This document shows positions 1-4,659 of a DNA stretch of 6,642 nucleotides, one piece after another (position 1 is the stretch's first letter; each line of letters opens with the position of its first letter). Where the stretch lies: positions 1 to 6,642 of the forward strand of contig JAAHIC010000254.1 of the NCBI GenBank assembly GCA_010671965.1, written 5' to 3'. A program made the position numbers and the translations under genes. A model generated the notes under the pieces. The model saw only the letters and a list, made by a program, of their open reading frames with translations, did not search any database and had not been told where the DNA came from. The DNA is from Leptolyngbya sp. SIO4C5. GTDB lineage: Bacteria > Cyanobacteriota > Cyanobacteriia > Phormidesmidales > Phormidesmidaceae.

Positions 1-1138
1 TCTGGGTAAGCGCGGTAATGGGTAGCCAAATGCCTGCCGTTGGAATAGTTTCAGCTATCTCCACCCGGACGGTTTGGCCGGGACTGATACGGGGAACGGC
101 GGCCTGGTCTAGCTGCAAAACCACCACCTGAGTGCGGGTTTCCGGGTCAACTTCTGGCAGCACAGCGGCCACGGTTGCCGGGTAGCGATCGCCCTCTAGG
201 CTCAGGGTGTAGGCGTCTCCCACCTGGAGCTGACTGGCTGTTTCCACAGGCATCCCAATGCGAGCTTCAGGAGCGACGTTTTCCACCAGCCGCACAACAG
301 CCTGTCCCGCGCTGACCACGGTGCCCTCATCCACCTGACGAGCAGCAATGATGCCAGCAAAGGGCGATCGCAAGGTGCTTTTGTTCAGGGTGGCATCAAG
401 GTCAGCGATCGCCGCTTCTAGCTGCCGCACGACTGCCTGCTGGGCCAGAATTTGTTCTTGGCGGGTGCCGTTACGCAGTTCGGCTAAGCTGCTGCGAGCC
501 TGATCGAGCTGGGCCTGCAGGGAGCGCTGACCGTAGGTAAACTCGTCGAGTTCCTCTTGGGAAATGGCCCCTTTCTGGTAGAGAAATTCCCGCCGCGATC
601 GCTGCGTCCGCTGCAGGGCAAGCTGCTGTTCAATCTGGCGGACTGCTGCCGCCGCCGCCGCGATATCCTCTGAGCGTGGACCCGCTTCTAATTCGGCTAG
701 CTGAGCCAGGGCGCGGGCTTTTTCCGCCTCTAGCTGCTGGCGCTGAGCCTGCAAATTACTCGTGTCTAGCCGCGCTAGCGGCGTTCCGGCAGCCACGCGA
801 TCGCCCGCCTGCACCAGCATCGTCACTAGCTGGCCGCCGCGCTCAAAGCCTAAATCGCTGGCGCGCAAGGCGGCCACTTCGCCGGTATACGTCCTAGAAA
901 CGTCATAGCTGCTGACCCCTTCTGCCACCAGGGTTTCTACAGTCAGTACCGTCGATGAGGCGGCTGTCACTGAGGCGTCGGAATCGGTCAGGCGCACTTT
1001 GGCGACGGGAAGGCCAATCAGCAGGATGAGGGCGATCGCGCCGACTCCGACAACTTTTTGCGGCTGACGCCGCAGCCGCGCGATCGCTTTCTTGAGAGAA
1101 ATGTGAGCCTGCTGGGACTGGGAGGGAGAGGCTGTCAT
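1..1138 (-). CDS. HlyD/AcrA-family efflux periplasmic adaptor (membrane fusion protein), 3' part outside window
   Basis: This is the periplasmic adaptor of a tripartite efflux pump, most likely RND type. It links an inner-membrane transporter to an outer-membrane channel. The frame is open from ATG 1138 to the window edge, giving 379 residues without a stop. A basic N-terminus (residues 16-28) is followed by a membrane anchor at about 29-46. A first lipoyl/beta-barrel half at about 80-125 contains GEVAALRASDLGF and VQAGDRVAAGTPLARLD. A long Gln/Ala/Glu-rich coiled coil spans about 126-250, with the hairpin turn near YQKGAISQEELDEF (188-200). The returning lipoyl half has STLRSPFAGIIAARQVDEGT (254-273), and the barrel segment ends in WLPITALTQ. 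The start is supported by the Shine-Dalgarno sequence GAAGGA (1150-1145). The divergent TetR gene and the operator copy about 30 bp upstream suggest drug- or metabolite-inducible control. The partner pump gene should lie beyond position 1. An ABC-type (DevB/MacA-like) adaptor cannot be excluded. Confidence 0.9.
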   Translation of the reverse strand, partial: MTASPSQSQQAHISLKKAIARLRRQPQKVVGVGAIALILLIGLPVAKVRLTDSDASVTAASSTVLTVETLVAEGVSSYDVSRTYTGEVAALRASDLGFERGGQLVTMLVQAGDRVAAGTPLARLDTSNLQAQRQQLEAEKARALAQLAELEAGPRSEDIAAAAAAVRQIEQQLALQRTQRSRREFLYQKGAISQEELDEFTYGQRSLQAQLDQARSSLAELRNGTRQEQILAQQAVVRQLEAAIADLDATLNKSTLRSPFAGIIAARQVDEGTVVSAGQAVVRLVENVAPEARIGMPVETASQLQVGDAYTLSLEGDRYPATVAAVLPEVDPETRTQVVVLQLDQAAVPRISPGQTVRVEIAETIPTAGIWLPITALTQ

Positions 1139-1166
1139 AGCAAGTCCTTCAAATAACCGCAAATAG

Positions 1167-1182
1167 TTCAAACGTACGTTTT
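1167..1182 (-). promoter_or_regulatory. TetR operator copy 1 (adaptor-proximal)
   Basis: The 12-mer CGTACGTTTGAA reads on the minus strand at 1178-1167. It contains the perfect 12-bp palindrome AAACGTACGTTT at 1170-1181. It lies about 29 bp upstream of the adaptor ATG and overlaps a possible -10, so a bound repressor would block adaptor transcription. That it binds the neighbouring TetR protein is inferred from the repetition and the position. Confidence 0.7.
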
Positions 1183-1199
1183 ATTCGGCCTGTCATCAA
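1171..1199 (-). promoter_or_regulatory. possible promoter of the adaptor gene
   Basis: On the minus strand, TTGATG (1199-1194) is followed after 17 bp by TACGTT (1176-1171), which lies inside operator copy 1. The -35 is fair and the -10 is weak. The overlap with the operator is what a repressible promoter would show. The assignment rests on motif spacing only. Confidence 0.3.
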
Positions 1200-1312
1200 A
1201 CTGGGCCTGAATTCCAGCTTGCAACAGGCTCCTACCTGCTCAGAATAAGAGGATTAGCCCTCAAGCTCTGAGCGTTCTGATGCTAAGGGCAAAGAATACT
1301 TAATAAGATTAG

Positions 1313-1326
1313 AACGTACGTTTGAA
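1313..1326 (+). promoter_or_regulatory. TetR operator copy 2 (central)
   Basis: AACGTACGTT (1313-1322) is a perfect 10-bp palindrome and continues as CGTACGTTTGAA at 1315-1326, the same 12-mer as the other two copies. It sits in the middle of the divergent region, 142 bp centre-to-centre from copy 1 and 103 bp from copy 3. It could serve as an auxiliary operator for looping or as the main site of a second promoter. Binding is inferred. Confidence 0.65.
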
Positions 1327-1378
1327 AAAATGGCAAGGTAATGGCAAACAGTTGTGGCGACCTGAGAGCTGCAAACCT

Positions 1379-1407
1379 TTGAGTCTGTCCGGCTTCTGAC
1401 ATAGCAT
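1379..1407 (+). promoter_or_regulatory. possible promoter of the tetR-type gene
   Basis: TTGAGT (1379-1384) is followed after 17 bp by TAGCAT (1402-1407). This would place transcription start at about 1414, immediately before operator copy 3, so repressor binding would block initiation or escape. Both hexamers are imperfect. Confidence 0.3.
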
Positions 1408-1415
1408 AGATATTG

Positions 1416-1430
1416 TTCGTACGTTTGAAT
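1416..1430 (+). promoter_or_regulatory. TetR operator copy 3 (regulator-proximal)
   Basis: The third copy of CGTACGTTTGAA lies at 1418-1429 and ends only four bases before the ATG at 1434. The left arm here is TT instead of AA, so the palindrome is only CGTACG. Its position implies autorepression of the regulator. The site occupies the place where a Shine-Dalgarno sequence would be, and none is visible. Confidence 0.65.
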
Positions 1431-1433
1431 AAA

Positions 1434-2057
1434 ATGAGCAGCGCCACGACAGCCGATACCAAAACCCAGATTCTTGACGTTGCCGAACGCTTGATTGCCG
1501 AGAAAGGCTTTGCTGGCACGACGCTGCGCAACATTGTCAGCGCAGCAAAGGTTAATTTGGCGGCCGTTCACTACCACTTCGGCTCCAAAGAGGAACTCTT
1601 TCGCGCCGTCGTTCGCCGCATCGCCGTCCCCGTGACGAAACGCCAGCTCAAACTGCTCAAGCAGCTCCAAGAAAAGACAGCAACGGTCTCAGTCGAGGCG
1701 CTGCTGACGGCGTTTCTCACCCCTCCGCTAGAATTTATCGGCGGCGATGACAACCATCGCATTGTGCGCGCTCAGTTTATGGGCCGCTGCCGCACTGAGC
1801 CAGAACCTATTCAAAACATTGCCTACCAAGAATTCAGCGTCAGCACCGAACCTTTTTTAGATGCCCTGCAGCGCGCGCTACCAGAGCAGTCACGATCGCA
1901 AATTCACTGGAAACTTGACCTGGTAGTCGCCGCCCTGATTCGTGTCCAGATGGAGGCTGGCAAACCCAATGCCCTGCTCCAAAGTAGTCAGTCCCAGGAT
2001 ATTCAAGCGACTATCTCAAAGCTAGCCACTTTTTTAGCGGCTGGCATGTACCAGTGA
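1434..2057 (+). CDS. TetR/AcrR-family transcriptional repressor
   Basis: This is a ligand-responsive dimeric DNA-binding repressor of 207 residues, a usual length for the family. The N-terminal domain is textbook TetR_N: TQILDVAERLIAEKGFAGTT (residues 11-30), then the helix-turn-helix from about 31 to 50 with LRNIVSAAKVNLAAVHYHFG, then SKEELFRAVV. The remainder (about 70-207) is the variable helical ligand and dimerisation domain, with no ligand identifiable from sequence. I chose ATG 1434. The upstream in-frame TTG at 1413 would place the first codons inside operator copy 3, and it also lacks a Shine-Dalgarno sequence. The divergent neighbour is an efflux adaptor, and three identical 12-mers fill the space between them. 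Repression of the efflux operon and of itself is therefore the likely role. The family assignment is secure; the target is inferred. Confidence 0.93.
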   Translation: MSSATTADTKTQILDVAERLIAEKGFAGTTLRNIVSAAKVNLAAVHYHFGSKEELFRAVVRRIAVPVTKRQLKLLKQLQEKTATVSVEALLTAFLTPPLEFIGGDDNHRIVRAQFMGRCRTEPEPIQNIAYQEFSVSTEPFLDALQRALPEQSRSQIHWKLDLVVAALIRVQMEAGKPNALLQSSQSQDIQATISKLATFLAAGMYQ

Positions 2058-2068
2058 TGTCCTGCTAA

Positions 2069-2209
2069 TTAGTGAATCCAATGCTGACGGCAGCATTCTT
2101 GCGGTTGCAAATAAGTTTGTTTGGGACTGCCATAGGGCCTGGCATACACAACAAACAAAGTTGTTAGCCCTAAGCAAAGCCAGACGCCAAACCCGTATTG
2201 AGACGACAT
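2069..2209 (-). CDS. candidate small membrane peptide (46 aa), unrecognised
   Basis: ATG 2209 to TAA 2071-2069 encodes 46 residues. One hydrophobic segment, YGFGVWLCLGLTTLFVVYA (residues 5-23), could span a membrane, and a polar tail with paired Cys follows. The start lacks a convincing Shine-Dalgarno sequence. The frame overlaps a bipartite hairpin at 2116-2159, which could equally indicate non-coding DNA. I recognise no family. A chance ORF is quite possible. Confidence 0.22.
   Translation of the reverse strand: MSSQYGFGVWLCLGLTTLFVVYARPYGSPKQTYLQPQECCRQHWIH
2080..2100 (+). terminator. possible weak terminator after the tetR-type gene
   Basis: A perfect 7-bp stem, AATGCTG (2080-2086) with CAGCATT (2091-2097) and loop ACGG, starts 22 bp after the repressor stop codon. 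The tail is only CTT and then GC-rich, so there is no proper T-tract. It could act as a weak terminator or as a 3' stabilising hairpin. Confidence 0.35.
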
Positions 2210-2238
2210 CTCGATTGACCTATAGCTGCTAGGGCAGC

Positions 2239-2400
2239 TTATTGCCGGTGAGATGGGGGCGTTTGCCGAGCCGGAATTGGCAGCAGCTTCCTAGCAGGGG
2301 CGAAGTGAGTAGTAACCCTGGTCAAAGCCGGGTAGCTAGCAGCGCAGCAAGCTGCCAAGACCAACATTAGTTCTACAGGTAGAAAAAGATTGACTGACAT
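2239..2400 (-). CDS. candidate small ORF (53 aa), unrecognised
   Basis: ATG 2400 to TAA 2241-2239 encodes 53 residues. AAGAGG lies 8 nt upstream of the ATG, a fair ribosome-binding site. The N-terminal part is hydrophobic, with LFLPVELMLVLAACCAAS at about 5-22. It includes a lipobox-like LAAC (15-18), but the N-terminus lacks the positive charge expected of a lipoprotein signal. The remainder is Pro- and Arg-rich. It ends 29 bp before the start of the other small ORF, and its stop overlaps a 6-bp hairpin. No family is recognised, and chance is a real alternative. Confidence 0.22.
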   Translation of the reverse strand: MSVNLFLPVELMLVLAACCAASYPALTRVTTHFAPARKLLPIPARQTPPSHRQ

Positions 2401-2692
2401 GAGAATCGCCTCTTAAAAATACGAATCGAACCAGAGGCGCGTTCCTTCAGGCATAAAACCCTACTTCCGTCCTTTGCTGATTAGGAAAAGACCTGCAAAA
2501 GGATGAACGTGTTTGTCACCCATGTTACTTTTTCAACCTGAGCTGTCAAGCGGTAATTTATTGCCGTAGTTGCCCAAATTTGGAGCGTCTGAAGCCGCTG
2601 TAAGCCCCGAATTGACAGCAGCCTGTCTCGGTCAGCGTCCTTGCCACAATCGCTTTTTGAGCAGCTTCAATATCGGCAATTCATAACACAAC

Positions 2693-2724
2693 AGCGATCG
2701 CCCCGCTGTCTCTAGGCGATCGCC
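2693..2724 (-). terminator. possible lepB terminator made of two HIP1 octamers
   Basis: About 26 bp after the lepB stop, GGCGATCGCC (2724-2715) can pair with GGCGATCGCT (2702-2693) across a 12-nt loop, giving ten pairs including one G-T. TGTTGTGTT follows on the minus strand, which is only moderately T-rich. Because GCGATCGC is self-complementary and common here, the pairing may be incidental. Confidence 0.3.
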
Positions 2725-2750
2725 GTTTCAGTTCTGCTAGAAGCTGCGGC

Positions 2751-3287
2751 TTAATCTAAACCGCCTAAGCGATCGGGGGGCCAAAAGCGAGCCGCCGCCC
2801 GACCAATAATATTTTCCTGGGGCACATAGCCCCAAATATGACTGTCGGTGCTGTTATTGCGGTTGTCGCCTAGCACGAGGTAAGAGGCTTCAGGTACAAT
2901 CTCCGGCCCCCACTGATAGCTGGGGGGGGCTTTGATATAGTCTTCCTCTAGAGCCTCGCCGTTGACAAGGACCTGACCCTCTTTGACCTCTACCTGGTCG
3001 CCAGGCAGACCAATCACCCGTTTGATATAGGCATCACGCCGCCCTCCTATCGGAAACAGCTCAGCGGGCGGCCAGAAGACGACAATATCCCCCTGCTGCG
3101 GGGCATTGAAGCGGTAGCTGATTTTTTCAATAATTAGCCGATCGTTGATCTGCAGCGTCGGTTCCATCGAGCCAGAGGGGATATAGCGCGCCTCAGCTAC
3201 AAATTGACGAATCCCTAAAGCCAGGAAAATACTCAGACCGACGGTTTGTAAACCTTCAACCCAAAGATTTTGCTGCTTTCTTGACAC
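2751..3287 (-). CDS. lepB: type I signal peptidase (leader peptidase)
   Basis: This is a membrane-bound serine/lysine-dyad protease that removes signal peptides from exported proteins. All S26 landmarks are present, numbered from the GTG start. A single N-terminal membrane segment lies at about 12-32. The catalytic serine is Ser40 in SGSMEPTL and the general-base lysine is Lys89 in YIKRVIGLPGD. The GDNRNNSTDSHIWGYVP box starts at 140. At 178 residues it is a compact enzyme, as is common in cyanobacteria. I chose GTG 3287 because AGGGG (3300-3296) lies 8 nt upstream. A likely -10, TACAAT (3328-3323), also gives a roughly 29-nt leader. The alternative TTG at 3308 would add seven residues (185 aa) but leave only about an 8-nt leader. 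The substrate range cannot be told from sequence. Confidence 0.96.
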   Translation of the reverse strand: MSRKQQNLWVEGLQTVGLSIFLALGIRQFVAEARYIPSGSMEPTLQINDRLIIEKISYRFNAPQQGDIVVFWPPAELFPIGGRRDAYIKRVIGLPGDQVEVKEGQVLVNGEALEEDYIKAPPSYQWGPEIVPEASYLVLGDNRNNSTDSHIWGYVPQENIIGRAAARFWPPDRLGGLD

Positions 3288-3322
3288 CTTGACAACCCCT
3301 AAAGACAAGTTTGGTATGTCCT

Positions 3323-3328
3323 ATTGTA
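3323..3328 (-). promoter_or_regulatory. lepB -10 element
   Basis: TACAAT on the minus strand (3328-3323) is a good -10 hexamer, with no convincing -35 at 17 bp. It predicts transcription start near 3316. This supports separate transcription of lepB from the upstream binding-protein gene and favours the GTG start at 3287. Confidence 0.45.
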
Positions 3329-3449
3329 CTCAGGCAAACAGGCAGCGATCGCAGAGCTGTGACATTTGTCAGGGCGGCTGTTATCCCTGAGAATCTCTCA
3401 AGTCTTCAACAAGCGATCGCCCTGAGGCTCCGGTTTTTTTAGTAGAAGT

Positions 3450-4511
3450 CTAGATTAACGGGCTAGATGAGCGATCGCAGCTCCCTCCCAGGCCCGTTAC
3501 AATCACGCAGGTATTTTCCACCAGCATCGCCTGGGTCGTGGTAGCCGCTGTCTCTACACCGCCCGGTCCCTCCACAAACAAAGGCTGAGCCGCCACTTCG
3601 ACGCCTGCATCTCGCGCCACCGTTGCCATGAGCTTAGGATTAACCGTCGTCTCAGCAAAAATGGTAGGGACCTGCGCCGCCTTCACCTGATCAACCAGGG
3701 CTGTTAAATCGCCAGCGGCTGGCTTTTCTGCCGTGCTCAGTCCGCTCAAAGCCCCCGCCACCTCAAAACCGTACGCTGCTGCAAAATACTGAAAGGAATT
3801 GTGGGTGGTCACCAGTTTGCGATCGCCTGCGGGCACCGTGGCGACCTGATCCTGAATCCAGCGATCCAGTTCGGCAAACTGACCGGAGAGCTGGTCAGCT
3901 TGGGTTTGATAGAACTCAGCCTGTTCTGGGTGAACATCAGCTAGCTGAGCAGCAATGACCTCAACGATAGCGGCGTTATGAGTCGCATCATGCCAGATAT
4001 GGGGGTCGGCGCTGCTGGCCGCTGCATGGCCCTGCTCGTCGCTGCCGCCAGAATCATGTTCATCCTCATGGCCGTGACTATCGTGCCCGTGATCCTCGCG
4101 CGCTAAAGGTTGAGGCACAGCGGCTTCGTAAACAGCCACCCTGACGGCTGCATTGCGGCTAGCTGCAATCAAGCCCTCTAGATTGGGGGCAAAGCTGTAG
4201 CCTCCATACAGTACCAAATCAGCCTGATCGAGAGCCTGCCGATCCGCAGGTCGGGCCTGATAGGTATGGGGATCTTGGCCGGGTGACATTAGGCAGGTGA
4301 GGGTGACTGTGGACTGGGCAAGCTGCTGGGTTAGATCGCAAAGAACGCTAGTTGTGGCGACTACCTTAGGTAACGCTGTCTTAGGTAACGGCGCGTCGGC
4401 AGCAGGCTGCTGCGAAGAGGGAGCCGACTGACAGCCTACCAGCGCCACCGCTAAAGACAGGCCCACTAAAGTGGTCAACCGCGCTGAATTGAAAGCCATT
4501 GACTGGAACAT
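3450..4511 (-). CDS. znuA: zinc/manganese ABC-transporter substrate-binding lipoprotein (ZnuA/TroA family)
   Basis: This is a cluster A-I metal-binding protein that captures Zn2+ (or Mn2+) for a high-affinity ABC importer. It has 353 residues. The lipoprotein signal ends at lipobox LVGC, with Cys27 as the predicted lipidated residue. Likely ligands are His82 (GQDPHTYQ), His171 (ADPHIWHD) and His237 (TTHNSFQYFAAAYG). The usual fourth acidic ligand (Asp) seems to be replaced by Glu314 in LFVEGPGG. A His/Asp/Glu-rich loop at about 138-162, including DHGHDSHGHEDEH, is typical of zinc-binding members and favours zinc. ATG 4511 follows GAGG with about 7 nt spacing. A near-consensus Fur/Zur box lies upstream. 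No permease or ATPase gene adjoins it. A 15-bp tandem duplication (4365-4375 and 4380-4390) encodes the LPK repeat in the linker after the lipobox. The family is certain; zinc over manganese is inferred. Confidence 0.93.
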   Translation of the reverse strand: MFQSMAFNSARLTTLVGLSLAVALVGCQSAPSSQQPAADAPLPKTALPKVVATTSVLCDLTQQLAQSTVTLTCLMSPGQDPHTYQARPADRQALDQADLVLYGGYSFAPNLEGLIAASRNAAVRVAVYEAAVPQPLAREDHGHDSHGHEDEHDSGGSDEQGHAAASSADPHIWHDATHNAAIVEVIAAQLADVHPEQAEFYQTQADQLSGQFAELDRWIQDQVATVPAGDRKLVTTHNSFQYFAAAYGFEVAGALSGLSTAEKPAAGDLTALVDQVKAAQVPTIFAETTVNPKLMATVARDAGVEVAAQPLFVEGPGGVETAATTTQAMLVENTCVIVTGLGGSCDRSSSPLI

Positions 4512-4534
4512 GGTTATACCTCGCCACCGGACTT

Positions 4535-4553
4535 GAGAATGATTATCATTTTG
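4535..4553 (-). promoter_or_regulatory. Fur/Zur-type metalloregulator box
   Basis: AATGATTATCATT (4538-4550) is a perfect 6-1-6 palindrome. The surrounding 19 bp matches the classic Fur consensus at 16 positions by my alignment. It lies just downstream of the best promoter candidate and 24 bp before the znuA start codon. Its position before a zinc-type binding protein favours Zur over Fur as the repressor. The motif is seen directly; the identity of the regulator is inferred. Confidence 0.8.
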
Positions 4554-4560
4554 TTACACT

Positions 4561-4589
4561 AGGCTAGAAGCTGCCCTTCGACTTGTCAA
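4561..4589 (-). promoter_or_regulatory. znuA promoter candidate
   Basis: A perfect -35 TTGACA (4589-4584) is followed after 17 bp by TAGCCT (4566-4561), a weak -10. Transcription would start near 4554, at the edge of the metalloregulator box, a common arrangement for repression. A GATAAT within the box (4547-4542) is an alternative -10 but lacks a -35. Confidence 0.45.
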
Positions 4590-4608
4590 CCCGGTAAGTC
4601 AGGCTCTA

Positions 4609-4630
4609 GGTTCAGGCAGGGTTCAGGCAG
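4609..4630. repeat. 11-bp perfect tandem duplication
   Basis: GGTTCAGGCAG occurs twice with no gap, at 4609-4619 and 4620-4630. It lies between the primase-like gene's stop codon and the znuA promoter. It may be replication slippage or a short tandem repeat of the kind common between cyanobacterial genes. No function is apparent. Confidence 0.6.
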
Positions 4631-4659
4631 TGACAGTTCTGAGGCCAAAACCCATCTGT

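Larger units (their letters stand above)
2058..2750. other. long non-coding or unresolved intergenic region
   Basis: About 690 bp lie between the convergent ends of the repressor gene and lepB, with no recognisable protein or tRNA. It contains several short hairpins: 2080-2097, a bipartite stem at 2116-2159, AGCTGC/GCAGCT at 2224-2239, CGCCTCT/AGAGGCG at 2407-2439, and GACAG/CTGTC at 2614-2627. It also contains two HIP1 octamers 22 bp apart (2694 and 2716). Two short hydrophobic minus-strand ORFs are listed separately. A further minus-strand frame is open at 2683-2558 but has no ATG, GTG or TTG at a useful position. The region could hold a small RNA, small membrane peptides or a decayed gene. 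Confidence 0.5.

Noticed and set aside
676..897. 73-codon plus-strand ORF
   Set aside because: It lies antisense to the coiled-coil and lipoyl part of the efflux adaptor, is compositionally odd (Arg/Ala/Pro-rich) and matches no fold. It is a by-product of GC-rich codons on the other strand.
1254..1670. Minus-strand ORFs (138 and 83 codons) across the divergent region and the tetR-type gene
   Set aside because: They overlap the operators and the certain TetR DNA-binding domain in antisense, with no recognisable motif.
1571..1762. 63-codon minus-strand ORF
   Set aside because: It is entirely antisense to the TetR-family gene and Ser-rich without domain features.
2413..2433. tRNA-like GGTTCGATTC on the minus strand
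   Set aside because: It resembles a T-loop, but the T-stem does not pair beyond one base and no acceptor, anticodon or D-arm is found around it.
2558..2683. Open minus-strand frame that looks weakly coding (contains ADIEAAQKAIVART)
   Set aside because: About 41 codons between stops with no usable ATG, GTG or TTG near its beginning and no recognised family. It could be a remnant, but this cannot be supported.
3369..3440. Plus-strand hairpin TCAGGGCG/CGCCCTGA followed by seven Ts (3434-3440)
   Set aside because: The loop is 41 nt, the T-run is 8 nt from the stem, and no plus-strand gene ends here. In the minus direction it has As before the stem and no T-tract, so it is not a convincing terminator for znuA.
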